Shown here in pieces: positions 1-9,158 of a DNA stretch of 41,149 nt. The notes below the pieces were generated by a model, which saw only the letters and a list, made by a program, of their open reading frames with translations, was not told the DNA's origin and did not search any database. The position numbers and the translations under genes are program-made. Origin of the DNA: Microcaldota archaeon (lineage in GTDB: Archaea; Micrarchaeota; Micrarchaeia; Micrarchaeales; CABMGC01). Positions within the stretch are counted from its first letter, which is position 1. Each line of letters starts with the position of its first letter. The stretch covers positions 1 to 41,149 of the forward strand of contig JAKBRL010000007.1 of the NCBI GenBank assembly GCA_021845465.1, written 5' to 3'.

Positions 1-3000
1 GGCATTTCCAGAGTATTCGAATGGGAATGTCTCATTCTGGGGCGTGTTGCATGAGTAGTGGAGATCTGCATTTATGGAGAGGTTTGAATTTTGTGGGTAT
101 GTAATATTGATGGCGTAGAGGATCGTGTAATTGGATGGCGGAAGGGGAGATATCTGTGTGGAGTTCGTTATGGATAGTAATGTTGATGAAGGAATTCCTT
201 TTGTTGAGTTGATTGTGAATATTGAAGATGTCTTTTCGTAGTTTATTATGCTCTGATGGCCTTTTGTAGAATTGATTGTGATTGAGAGATTGCTGTCTGT
301 TGTATTGTACAGCGTCGTGGATCTGCCTCTGTTTTCTATGTTTGGAAGTGTTGTCACGTTTAATATCTTCTTGCCTGGCAGAGGCACCACACATACATTC
401 GATGCGATTGTATGCACGGCAGGTATGTAAGAGATATTTAGCAGTCTTATTATGTAGTCATATGAGGCGGTGCCGCCTATTATCTCGGTGGAGTTAGGCG
501 AGAGCGTATACTGCAGGCCGTCTATTGTTATTCCCGTGTCGGTAGGAGATATGTAGTTGGCACGTATGTTAAAGGATTTTCCGGTAAAGTTCACTACGGC
601 AAAATCGGGATTGGTAAGATTTGTTACCAGATAACATGTTGAATTCAGGTTTATCACGGAAGGTTTGAATGTTCCTCCTCCGCCGCCTGGGGCACCTGAA
701 CCTGAAGGGCTTCCGCTGCTGCCTGAACTTCCGCTTCCTCCGCCGCCGCCTGATGGCGAAGGTGTTGATACTCCATTTACTGTTATTTCAGTTGTCTGTG
801 AATATGCGTTATTATTTGCTGAGTCTGTGACTTCTGCACAGTAGTATGATGTAGAGGATGGCGTTGCAGTATAACTATTTGTATTGGTGCCAGATATTGG
901 TGAGTCTGATGCGCATGAAGAAGATGGCCCGGAAAGCCATGTGTAGGCGTAGGGAGGCGTTCCGCCTGATACTGTTGCCGTGAGAGTGACACTCTGCCCT
1001 GTTGTTATGGATTGTTGTGTAGATGGTGATATTGAGACTGAGATAGGCGTATCACTTGCAAATACACCTACAACAGGATCTGCAGTCACATTGAATTGAA
1101 GTGTACATGAAGTAGTGTTTTGTATGAATGATGGAACAATTACCCATACACCTGATTCTAACAGATAAGGTGATGGAGATATGTCATTGCATGTGTAAGG
1201 AGTGGTTATATTGTAATTAAACTGGTAGTTTTGCGAATTCGTGCCGCTTACATTTATTATAAGTATCTTTATTTTTTTATTTGACGGGAAAGGTATTGCA
1301 AGATATGAACTATTTAGGCTTAGATTTACTATAGTTATCTTTTCAGAGACGGAACCAGAGAACTTAGGTATCAGTTTTATGAGAGAATGTGCTTTCGTGT
1401 AATTGAATGCTAATATAGTGTTGGAATTTGCCTCTATGGTATAGGTGTAATTTTCATTTGAGTCGGTTATAGGATGAACATATGCAGTATGTATTGTAGA
1501 GTTGAATTGATAATTATTATTTCCGGTATCTACAGCATCGACTTTGAAGGAGTATGTTCCGATCTGATTTGGGAGATAGTAGAGAAGCGCAGAACCTCCT
1601 GGAGATGAAATAGTATTTGTTGAGACTACTTCACCATTGTAAATTAAGTTTACAGTAAATGGACCTACGCCTGCTGATGAGATTTGTGAAGTTAGAATTA
1701 TTGGATTCCCTATCTGGGTTCCTGTTGCGTTTGAAGTGAGAGTGACATATGGTGCAGTTGTTACGGTTACTGTTACAACTGAAGAACATTTTCTGTTAGG
1801 CAGAGTTGCGGAATCGGTAACTTGATAAGTATATGAATTTGTAGTAGTTGGGCTCACAGTATAACTTTGCGATGAAACTCCTGGGATAAGATATGTTGAG
1901 TTGCATGAAGGGTTGGCTCCTTCTTCTGAGTACCAGGAATAAGAATATGGAGTGGTTCCGCCTGAAGGATTTGCGGTTAGGGTTACACTCTCTCCTGGGT
2001 TTATGCTTGATGCTGTTGAAGATATGCTTCCAGGAGATAATGCTGGATCTATAGTTATGCTGTCAACTGCGGAACATTTCGACGTTCCTGAAGAATCTGT
2101 GACTTTGTATGAATATGAGGATGTAGATGTTGGAGATATAGTGTATGTGCTTCCAGTTGCTCCTGTAATCGGAGTTGAGCATGATGCACCGGAATACCAT
2201 TGGTATGTGTATGGAAACACGCCTCCTGAAACTGTAGACACCAAGGTTATATTCTGACCTGAGTCGATTATAGGATTTGAAGGAGAGATTGGTCCTGCCG
2301 AGAGGGATAGTGACTGATTAAATCCAGTTATGGCAAAATCCTGCGGTTCGTCCGCAAAGGAACTTCGGTTATATGCCGAGGATATCAAGGAATAGTTGGA
2401 CATAAGCCAGTTATATGCCTGCAAGGCAGTGGCATTTCCGTCTACAGTATATATAGCTGCAGACATGCCTGCGGCAAGTTGTTCATATCCGACTTCGTTT
2501 TCATTAGTCTGATAGCCGTTGTATGTAGATGTCCCTATGCTTCCGTTAGATATGTCAGCATTCCATACTGCGGCCCATGTAGGTAAAGCATCAGTCATGT
2601 TTACCTGATTTATCAGAGGCAGTTCATAAGTGATGCCTGCCCTTGGATTGAAGCCTTCGGAACCTGCAGTAAATCTTCCGGATATGAAGTTTGTCATCCA
2701 TTTCATGTATGTAAGAGCTCCTGGAATTCCCATCTCTGCTGCTGCTATTACAGTGCTTGCAAAGTAGTCCTGCTGCCATGGGGCCTGTATGCATACTGGA
2801 CCAGCGCAGTTGAATGCACCATATGTTCCTATTATGTATCCGTGAGGCTGTTTTTCATTGATGTAGTTAGGATAGGTTCCATCTTGGTTGCTATTGCTTA
2901 TATAGCTTGAATTTATGTATTGATCATATAAATATTGGAACTCAGCTGCAGCGTTATGAACAAAGAATGATTTTAGTGGATCGTTGTTGGGATCCGAGTA

Positions 3001-5685
3001 TGCCGCTTCTATTACTTGTCGGAGTCCCCATGCGTACCCTCTTACCTGGTTTTGGGCGAAATCAAGAATCATTTTGTTGTTGTTCCAAGTATAGTATCCA
3101 GGATTGTCTACCAGGTATGGATATACTGCCTGTGCGTCTTGCTGATTGAGGTAGTACCATCCTCCAGTAAGGATATATGGAAGATAAGGAAGATCAGGCC
3201 AGTGTGCAGGATCTACACTTACAGGATCGCTTGAGTCAGATCCTTGAGTGAGGCAGTTGTTAGGTCCCGGATCGTTCTGGCAGAGGCCCCCGTTAAGCAT
3301 AAGCTCTGGAAACTGTGCAGGATTTATGTAACTGTTGTTTTGTGGATAGTAATAATCCCATGCCATTGCGCCTGCCTGCCTGTCTACCATCTGTGCATAG
3401 TTTGCTGCAGATTGATTCTGGGACATAAGCCATGCCGCATTCCAGACAGGCTGTGGGCCTATATCTGGTCTGCCTCCTGATGCAGGCATATAGAAAGATA
3501 TCCCAGTGCCTGTCATTATGGTATTTGCATCTATTGCAGTAGGATTACTTCCATAATTGTTCAGGCCTGAAGCATAGCTGGATAGAAGTGAAGTGCTTAT
3601 TCCATCTGAGAGATTGAATGGAAGAAGGGCGCCTACACGTTCAAGTTCTGCAATGTCATGCACAATGTTTGATTGGGGGAAACCGTTGCTCCACATCGGC
3701 CAGTTCCATTCAGTATATTGAGGTTGAAATAAGTCATTCTTCTTTAGGGATACGTTGCCATTGTATAATATAGTTAAGTTGTAGTTTACATCTCCGCCTG
3801 TAGGCTGCATTGCGTAGTCATCTGCAAACATTATGTTTGTATATGTAGAACCATCAGCATATTCCCTGATGTCAAAAATGACATGAAATGAACCAGATAC
3901 ATTGTAATTTACCCTTCCCTCAGTTACAGTATTTCCCTGTAGCCAATACGAGACAGTATTAGATGCTAGGGAATTGGATAAGAGAGATTGCAGGTTTATG
4001 GTATAATTTGGGTTTGTCAAATTTTCCAGAGATATTTTAAATATTTGGGAACAGTACCAGACGCTGCACGAGATATAAAGATATTTTTCTGAAGGACTGA
4101 GAACCAACGGATAGCCGAGACCCGGCTGGGATTGTGGTATGTCGGATATTGTCCTTATTGTTTTGTTTGTTTGGAGGTTTACCACATCGAGAGTTGCGCC
4201 TGCATCGTCTATATATCCGTCTAGTACAAATGCAAGATTCCCTTCCTTGTTTACGACCATGGCGCCAGGACCGTATCCAATTCCGGTTATATTATATAGC
4301 AAAGTAGTAGTATATGGGTTTACAACACCGATTCTGGAACCCTCTGATTCTAGTACATAAAGTTTTGTACCATTTACATTGAAATATGCAGTTGTAGGGC
4401 CTACCTGAAGGTACGGGCCAAGATTTAATGTAGTTGAAACAGTAAAATTTAGAAGATTGACCTTGCTTATGCTTGTTCCTGAAGAAACACCGTCAACAAA
4501 AGGACCTATATTTGTAACGAAGGCGGTGGTTCCGTTTGGAGCAAATGCCATATATGAAGGATAATAGAAACCAGTTATAGTATGGATAATGTTGTCAGTT
4601 GATGTATTAACCACGCTTATAATTGAATTTGAATTTATCACATAAAGATCAGTGCCAGATGGATTTAGTTCTGTAAGGTTTGGATAGTAGAAACCTTTAA
4701 TTATACCTTGGACTTTATCCGTAGTGAGATTTATTATGCTTATTGTTCCGTTACTTCTTTGTGCAACATATGCAAGGCTTCCTATCTTATTTGTAACTAT
4801 GCTTACAGGATTGCCACCTATAACTATTTCATTGGATATATCCATTGTTGAAGAATTAAAGACTATGAATGTGCTGTTCTCATAGGATATCGTATATCCC
4901 GTTGCGCCAGAAGGACTGAATGCGGTTTCGTATTTATGCGTCGGTGATCCCGAGATATAATTAGAGTAATATCCAAAATAGTTGGTTACACTTGGTTCGG
5001 TAAGCATGTGAAGTTTTACAGTTATGTTATAGGAAGGATTTGAAACCAGATTTGATAGTGATATTGGCGTTCCAGCAGTGCCTGATACTGCACGAAGCAT
5101 TCCGTAATATGTGGTATGTGCAGGCATTGCAGGTTCATCAAAAGAGACAACCACCAGCTCCCCGGAACCGTCTGAATAGTTTGTCTTTACATCTGCTTGG
5201 GCATTGTATATAGTTCCGTTTATTACCGCTTCAAGTTGATCTCCTTGAGGGAATTTTCCAGGAGGGAATATCTCCCCCATGGTTATGTAATGTGAAGGTA
5301 TTGAATATGGATTATTGTTTTGTATGTCGAAACCCACTATATCTCCTGGCTGTGATGGCTGTGGCACGCATGGAATGTAAACCATTCCTGAGATTCTTGG
5401 AGTTGTGCTGTTGGTGCAGGAGTATATGTTGTTTGGCGTAGTAAATACGGGGAGGCCTTTTACAACCGTATTTACAGCATTGATTGATTTTTGTAAGTTG
5501 AAGATTGAAGAATTCTGATGGCCTGCAATTAGAAGTAGAATTACAATCGATATTATAGCTATTAGTATATAAATCAGGGCAGTTTTAATTGTTTTGCTTG
5601 ATGATGAGTTTGATATTGCTGTTTTAGCTGTTTCTAGTTTTGCAGGTTTAGTAGCCGGATTTTCTGAAGATGATACTATAGACAT
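1..5685 (-). CDS. Giant membrane-anchored surface protein, C-terminus off window
   Basis: An open frame runs from an ATG at 5685 to the window edge without a stop (about 1895 codons), so the protein is partial. Residues ~24-47 are one hydrophobic anchor after a short Ser/Lys tail, giving an N-in, outward-facing protein. Residues ~225-535 contain repeated units with YVTN-type beta-propeller signatures (Ala-Tyr-Val, Phe-Val-Thr-Asn, runs of NTSTDNII type). Residues ~575-1120 are rich in Trp, Tyr and Asn and look like a helical, possibly toroid, domain; I do not recognise the family. At ~1128-1410 and ~1545-1632 come Ig/PKD-like repeats with the recurrent pattern G-x-x-V-T-L-T-A...S-G-G-x-x-P-Y-x-Y-x-W. 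A Gly/Ser linker follows (~1638-1672), then a further Asn/Ser/Thr-rich region. Many N-x-S/T sequons suggest glycosylation. A TATA-like TTTAAAT lies ~30 nt upstream. Likely an S-layer, adhesin or cell-contact protein; exact role unknown. Confidence 0.8.
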   Translation of the reverse strand, partial: MSIVSSSENPATKPAKLETAKTAISNSSSSKTIKTALIYILIAIISIVILLLIAGHQNSSIFNLQKSINAVNTVVKGLPVFTTPNNIYSCTNSTTPRISGMVYIPCVPQPSQPGDIVGFDIQNNNPYSIPSHYITMGEIFPPGKFPQGDQLEAVINGTIYNAQADVKTNYSDGSGELVVVSFDEPAMPAHTTYYGMLRAVSGTAGTPISLSNLVSNPSYNITVKLHMLTEPSVTNYFGYYSNYISGSPTHKYETAFSPSGATGYTISYENSTFIVFNSSTMDISNEIVIGGNPVSIVTNKIGSLAYVAQRSNGTISIINLTTDKVQGIIKGFYYPNLTELNPSGTDLYVINSNSIISVVNTSTDNIIHTITGFYYPSYMAFAPNGTTAFVTNIGPFVDGVSSGTSISKVNLLNFTVSTTLNLGPYLQVGPTTAYFNVNGTKLYVLESEGSRIGVVNPYTTTLLYNITGIGYGPGAMVVNKEGNLAFVLDGYIDDAGATLDVVNLQTNKTIRTISDIPQSQPGLGYPLVLSPSEKYLYISCSVWYCSQIFKISLENLTNPNYTINLQSLLSNSLASNTVSYWLQGNTVTEGRVNYNVSGSFHVIFDIREYADGSTYTNIMFADDYAMQPTGGDVNYNLTILYNGNVSLKKNDLFQPQYTEWNWPMWSNGFPQSNIVHDIAELERVGALLPFNLSDGISTSLLSSYASGLNNYGSNPTAIDANTIMTGTGISFYMPASGGRPDIGPQPVWNAAWLMSQNQSAANYAQMVDRQAGAMAWDYYYPQNNSYINPAQFPELMLNGGLCQNDPGPNNCLTQGSDSSDPVSVDPAHWPDLPYLPYILTGGWYYLNQQDAQAVYPYLVDNPGYYTWNNNKMILDFAQNQVRGYAWGLRQVIEAAYSDPNNDPLKSFFVHNAAAEFQYLYDQYINSSYISNSNQDGTYPNYINEKQPHGYIIGTYGAFNCAGPVCIQAPWQQDYFASTVIAAAEMGIPGALTYMKWMTNFISGRFTAGSEGFNPRAGITYELPLINQVNMTDALPTWAAVWNADISNGSIGTSTYNGYQTNENEVGYEQLAAGMSAAIYTVDGNATALQAYNWLMSNYSLISSAYNRSSFADEPQDFAITGFNQSLSLSAGPISPSNPIIDSGQNITLVSTVSGGVFPYTYQWYSGASCSTPITGATGSTYTISPTSTSSYSYKVTDSSGTSKCSAVDSITIDPALSPGSISSTASSINPGESVTLTANPSGGTTPYSYSWYSEEGANPSCNSTYLIPGVSSQSYTVSPTTTNSYTYQVTDSATLPNRKCSSVVTVTVTTAPYVTLTSNATGTQIGNPIILTSQISSAGVGPFTVNLIYNGEVVSTNTISSPGGSALLYYLPNQIGTYSFKVDAVDTGNNNYQFNSTIHTAYVHPITDSNENYTYTIEANSNTILAFNYTKAHSLIKLIPKFSGSVSEKITIVNLSLNSSYLAIPFPSNKKIKILIINVSGTNSQNYQFNYNITTPYTCNDISPSPYLLESGVWVIVPSFIQNTTSCTLQFNVTADPVVGVFASDTPISVSISPSTQQSITTGQSVTLTATVSGGTPPYAYTWLSGPSSSCASDSPISGTNTNSYTATPSSTSYYCAEVTDSANNNAYSQTTEITVNGVSTPSPSGGGGGSGSSGSSGSPSGSGAPGGGGGTFKPSVINLNSTCYLVTNLTNPDFAVVNFTGKSFNIRANYISPTDTGITIDGLQYTLSPNSTEIIGGTASYDYIIRLLNISYIPAVHTIASNVCVVPLPGKKILNVTTLPNIENRGRSTTLYNTTDSNLSITINSTKGHQSIINYEKTSSIFTINSTKGIPSSTLLSITNSTQISPLPPSNYTILYAINITYPQNSNLSINADLHYSCNTPQNETFPFEYSGNA

Positions 5686-5904
5686 TTAAACTACACATTA
5701 TACATTGAATAGGGATTTAAAGATAAGATATAAAATACTATATCGGTGGAATCTGACTGTAAAGTAAATATTGTTTGTTTTTTTGTAGTCTGCATAGTTA
5801 CTGTCTATTGGAAATTTGTAAATATTGTTGTAAATATTGCAAGTGTAGATTCTCAGTCTGTGGGACTGTGACTGCTTATAAACAGAATTAAGGTTCTGAT
5901 ATTC

Positions 5905-6049
5905 GTACGACTTGACTTCTCGTAGTTCGGTATGGTTGATGAAACTACAGTCCGAGAATCTTATGGATTTCGAGGTCGCATAGGTTCTTGAGATGCATCT
6001 CTGAAAGCATCATTGAACCATTATATTCCAGAAATGGGAGTCGTGACCT
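5905..6049 (+). ncRNA. Candidate structured RNA, family unknown
   Basis: Nested complementary segments suggest one folded RNA. ACGACT (5907-5912) pairs with AGTCGT (6039-6044) and gains a G-U pair at each end. Inside it, TTCTCG (5917-5922) pairs with CGAGAA (5953-5958), continued by TAGTT (5923-5927) with AACTA (5943-5947). A second arm is GGTTC (5983-5987) with GAACC (6015-6019), capped by GATGC (5992-5996) with GCATC (6007-6011). AGGTC (5973-5977) could instead pair with GACCT (6045-6049). A TATA-like CTTATAAAC (5875-5883) sits ~25 nt upstream of the outer helix and favours the plus strand; the pairing alone does not fix the strand. The rest of the 5686-6077 gap is AT-rich, with two small hairpins (5854-5868 and 5883-5898). 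Confidence 0.35.
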
Positions 6050-6077
6050 TTCTATTATAACTTCTTGTAAAAGACAC

Positions 6078-6281
6078 TTATTTATTGGGATTTAGGATAA
6101 AATGTTCGCACTTCTGGCATTGGGCATTGCCCTCAAAATCAGTTAAGCTGTTATTTTCACATTTGCATTTGCACTTTGTACGCTTCATTACTGGCTTGGG
6201 TTTGTTTACAACTGCAAGGAAGCCTCCTCCTTCAAATTCTATTTCGTAGAGGTAACAAAAAGCACACATTTTATCATTCAT
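6078..6281 (-). CDS. Small Cys-rich putative zinc-ribbon protein
   Basis: A 67-residue protein with a CxxC near the N-terminus, a Lys/Cys cluster (KCKCKC) in the middle and a second CxxC (CQKC) near the C-terminus. Two or more Cys knuckles suggest one or two zinc sites, as in small zinc-ribbon proteins. The function is not recognised; it could bind nucleic acid or be a small regulator. A longer reading from TTG at 6299 is open, but the TATA-like core at 6301-6310 puts the transcript start near 6281, which favours the ATG there. It stands alone between the candidate RNA and the helicase gene. Confidence 0.55.
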   Translation of the reverse strand: MNDKMCAFCYLYEIEFEGGGFLAVVNKPKPVMKRTKCKCKCENNSLTDFEGNAQCQKCEHFILNPNK

Positions 6282-6297
6282 GTTGATATCGAAAGCC

Positions 6298-6313
6298 AAG
6301 TAATATATTACTT
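6298..6313 (-). promoter_or_regulatory. Palindromic TATA region of the Cys-rich gene
   Basis: AAGTAATATATTACTT is a perfect 16-nt palindrome whose centre is a TATA-like element, about 25 nt upstream of the ATG at 6281. A palindrome on the TATA core could be a repressor operator; that is inference. Confidence 0.4.
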
Positions 6314-6396
6314 TTCCGAAAATTGCAGGTTTGGTCTTTCTGGATATATCATATTTCTAAGTTCGGATTTTTTATAAGAAAATTGAAGTTGTTTCG

Positions 6397-9078
6397 CTAG
6401 GAGAGCTCCTGCTTTGTTATCTTATGGAGAATACTTTGGTCTGCCTGTCCGAGAAGCTTCGCTATGAATAATTCGGGGTTTTCCTTGTATGCTGCAAAGT
6501 TGTTGATGTGCTTCAACACGGTTTCGAACTGCTGAGATTTAGGCTGCTGGTCATCAAGCATATAATCAAGTTTTCCCGTGTTTATCTTTCCCCGGAGGGC
6601 TATGAAACAGATAGCCGTGTTAATGTCATCCTCTTTGATTCTGTTTGCGATTGAATATAGTTTCCTGTAAGTTGCAAGTTGCCTGCGGTGATTTGCGGCA
6701 TTTTCAGTGGTTTTGTCGGTCTTCCAGTCAACTATCAGATAGTTTTTGTCTGATTTGTATACTGCGTCGATTTTTGCTTTGAACTCCATTTCTTTAGGAA
6801 CTCTTCCCTTTCCTATTATTTCCTCCAGAGGAAGAGTTATGGTAAGTTCGGCGTCTGTCTGCTTTGCATTGAACTTCTTCTGTATCTCTTGGTCGAGCTT
6901 TTCTATGTTCTTTAGGAATGGCCTTTCATTTACAGTTAATGCGTTCTTGTCAAGCGTGCCTTTATACCTGTTTTCAGCCATTGCATGCGCAATGTTGCCC
7001 ATGTTCAGGGATATGTTTTCTTCCCTTAAACCCAGTATGTTGTGCTGCAGGAATTCGAAAGGGTTGTTTATGCTCTCTATCATAGTATAGGAGAGCCTGT
7101 TTGTTTTGGCAAAATATTCGTGTATGTGATTTTTAAGCCATGGGTCTTTTGCGTTTAATGCTTTTTTCGCTTCTTCGTATCTTTTATTCACAAATAAACC
7201 ATATGCTTCATCAAATTTCCTTGAGATAGGTTCAGGCTCGTCTTCTATTGCCTCATATTTGTCTACATTGTAGTTTTCGAATGTATAATCTCCACTGTTG
7301 CTGTTGTTTGCTATTATAATAAGTCTGTCTCTTGCTCTTGTAAACGCCACAAAATCTACGCGCAGTGCTTCCTCTTCTAATTCATTCGCAATGTCTATGC
7401 CTTTGGCACTTTTTATCATTCCATAGACTACCGCGTCTACAAAGCTGAAACTGTTGCGCGTGGATCTTGGCACGTATATCACGTTTTCAAATTCCAAGCC
7501 CTTTGATTTGTGAACGGTCGTAAGCACCAGCTTCTCCTGTTGTCCCATTGGCTCATAGCTTTCCTCTGTCACATCCAGATAGTTGAAGAAGTCGGTTATC
7601 TGGGGTGTGGGTATAGTTTCAAAAAACTCAAGAATATTCTTGCGCATTGCGAATGCGGTTATATAGTAATCTTTCCCTATGGATACGCTTATGGGAAGGA
7701 TAATCTCGTCAAATAGCTTTACCAAGGCTTGCTTTGAAAATGCAGATTCCTTCAGTTTAATGAATGAAGGTACCCTTTTGTTGAACTCTTCCTTATTCAG
7801 TTTCCTGTCATTGTATATTTTAGATATTTCAAATGCCTCCTTGAGCTTTGTCCCGGAAAATGGAGTAAACAGGGCATTTATTATTGAAGGGTAATCATCG
7901 TGCAGAATTCCTTTGAGGAAGTTTACTATTGTACCTTTAGCCTCTGTTGATGTTGCATTGCTTATTGTTGTTGAGTATTTTACGCCTTTTGAATCTAGAA
8001 GCTTAGATATGCTTAATATCTGGCTGTTCGAGCGGGTGATTATTGCGGTTGTTTTGCTGTCTTGCAATTCAAGCGCAGTTTTTATTGCGAGGAGTTCCTG
8101 ATTGCCCCTTCCGGTCTCTATTATCTTTACAACTCCTTCAGACTTCCTCTCCGGAGAGAAGCCTTCGAGCTCTTCGGCATATTCGCTGTAGGCTGTCTTA
8201 TTTCTAAAATGCCCGCTCGCATATTCAATAATCTCTTTTGCACTTCTGTAGTTCTTTACAAGTTTTTTCTTTTCGGGCTTTAGCTTTTCCTCTATTATCT
8301 TGAAATTCCTTACGGATCCGCCTTGAAATCCGAATATGGATTGCTTCCTGTCTCCCACAAGGAAGAGTTCCTCCCCGCTCTGTATGGCTATCTCCGCCTC
8401 AAGCTCATTGACATCCTGGAGTTCGTCTACAAGTACAAACTTGAATTTCTTCTTATCCTTTAACTTCATAAAATAAAGAAGCATGTCATTGTAGTCTATG
8501 TATCCGTTTTTCTTAGATTTTTCATAATCTTGGAATGCGTTGAGAAAATATTCGGCAAACTTTATCTGCTCCTCCAGAGTTATGTTGCTTATTTCTTCTT
8601 TATGGTATATCACTTCTATTTCCGGAATGCATTTTTCAATATGGATATCTTCCGGAGTTATGCCGTAGCTTTTTATGTAGCGTATGGCATTCTCTACTTT
8701 TGGGACTATATCCCCTATTACATACTCCTTTGAATAGTTTAGGGCATTATTCGTTTCAAAGCTCTTGAATATTGAGTATCTTATTGAGTTGTTACCAAGC
8801 ACATTGTAGGCGCCATCTGCTTCTTCAAGATAGGATAACGCATAACTATGAAATGTGTGTATGCTTAACTCGTGTAGTTTCGCATTTAGATTCTCTTTCT
8901 CTGCAATTTCGCGGATCTTTTGACTCATTTCGTTTGCGGCCTTTTCAGTAAAAGTTATGCAGAGTATCTCTTTGGGCTGCGCACCTTCTTTCAAAAGGTC
9001 TACTACCCTTGTGGCAAGGGCCGTGGTCTTGCCGGTGCCCGGATTAGCAAGGATTAATCTGTTCAAGATACCAAACAA
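6397..9078 (-). CDS. UvrD/AddA-like superfamily 1 helicase fused to RecB-type nuclease
   Basis: An 893-residue protein that probably unwinds and trims DNA ends in recombination or repair. Visible SF1A motifs: Walker A (NPGTGKT, residues 12-18), Ia region (ITFTEKAANEM, ~41), Walker B/II (DELQD, ~218), III (VGDRKQSIFGF, ~241), IV (NYRS, ~276), V (VHKSKGLEF, ~522) and VI (VAFTRARDRL, ~577). The C-terminal ~200 residues hold a PD-(D/E)xK nuclease: a G-x-x-A-H motif (~694), the D...DWKTDK core (~771-789) and QLATYRKLY (~800), as in RecB/AddA. The start is TTG; an in-frame stop lies three codons upstream, and a TATA-like AATTAATA (9099-9106) is ~25 nt away, fitting a leaderless message. The Q motif normally found before Walker A is therefore absent. 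It is shorter than bacterial AddA (~1200). No AddB-like partner is in the window. Confidence 0.9.
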   Translation of the reverse strand: MFGILNRLILANPGTGKTTALATRVVDLLKEGAQPKEILCITFTEKAANEMSQKIREIAEKENLNAKLHELSIHTFHSYALSYLEEADGAYNVLGNNSIRYSIFKSFETNNALNYSKEYVIGDIVPKVENAIRYIKSYGITPEDIHIEKCIPEIEVIYHKEEISNITLEEQIKFAEYFLNAFQDYEKSKKNGYIDYNDMLLYFMKLKDKKKFKFVLVDELQDVNELEAEIAIQSGEELFLVGDRKQSIFGFQGGSVRNFKIIEEKLKPEKKKLVKNYRSAKEIIEYASGHFRNKTAYSEYAEELEGFSPERKSEGVVKIIETGRGNQELLAIKTALELQDSKTTAIITRSNSQILSISKLLDSKGVKYSTTISNATSTEAKGTIVNFLKGILHDDYPSIINALFTPFSGTKLKEAFEISKIYNDRKLNKEEFNKRVPSFIKLKESAFSKQALVKLFDEIILPISVSIGKDYYITAFAMRKNILEFFETIPTPQITDFFNYLDVTEESYEPMGQQEKLVLTTVHKSKGLEFENVIYVPRSTRNSFSFVDAVVYGMIKSAKGIDIANELEEEALRVDFVAFTRARDRLIIIANNSNSGDYTFENYNVDKYEAIEDEPEPISRKFDEAYGLFVNKRYEEAKKALNAKDPWLKNHIHEYFAKTNRLSYTMIESINNPFEFLQHNILGLREENISLNMGNIAHAMAENRYKGTLDKNALTVNERPFLKNIEKLDQEIQKKFNAKQTDAELTITLPLEEIIGKGRVPKEMEFKAKIDAVYKSDKNYLIVDWKTDKTTENAANHRRQLATYRKLYSIANRIKEDDINTAICFIALRGKINTGKLDYMLDDQQPKSQQFETVLKHINNFAAYKENPELFIAKLLGQADQSILHKITKQELS

Positions 9079-9158
9079 GAGATATTATAGGATTAGGTAT
9101 TAATTATATTTGCTTGCTTGGGATAATTCATGATTCCTAAAAAAATTTTCGATAGTTA

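Noticed and set aside
783..992. 69-residue minus-strand ORF and similar short frames across 1-5685
   Set aside because: They lie in other frames of the giant surface-protein gene, whose frame is open throughout and has protein-like composition.
5917..5960. Minus-strand resemblance to 5S rRNA (CATACCGAACTAC...GAAGTCAAG)
   Set aside because: The loop-C-like string is suggestive, but helix II does not form on the expected bases, the stem-loop is too long and the two arms come in the wrong order for 5S rRNA.
5934..6004. Box C/D guide RNA (TGATGA ... CTGA)
   Set aside because: C- and D-like boxes exist, but the inner D'/C' boxes and correct guide spacing are missing.
5990..6015. Similarity to the 3' end of 23S rRNA (CTGAAAGCATC)
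   Set aside because: A short shared string only; no sarcin-ricin loop or other conserved 23S segments lie upstream.
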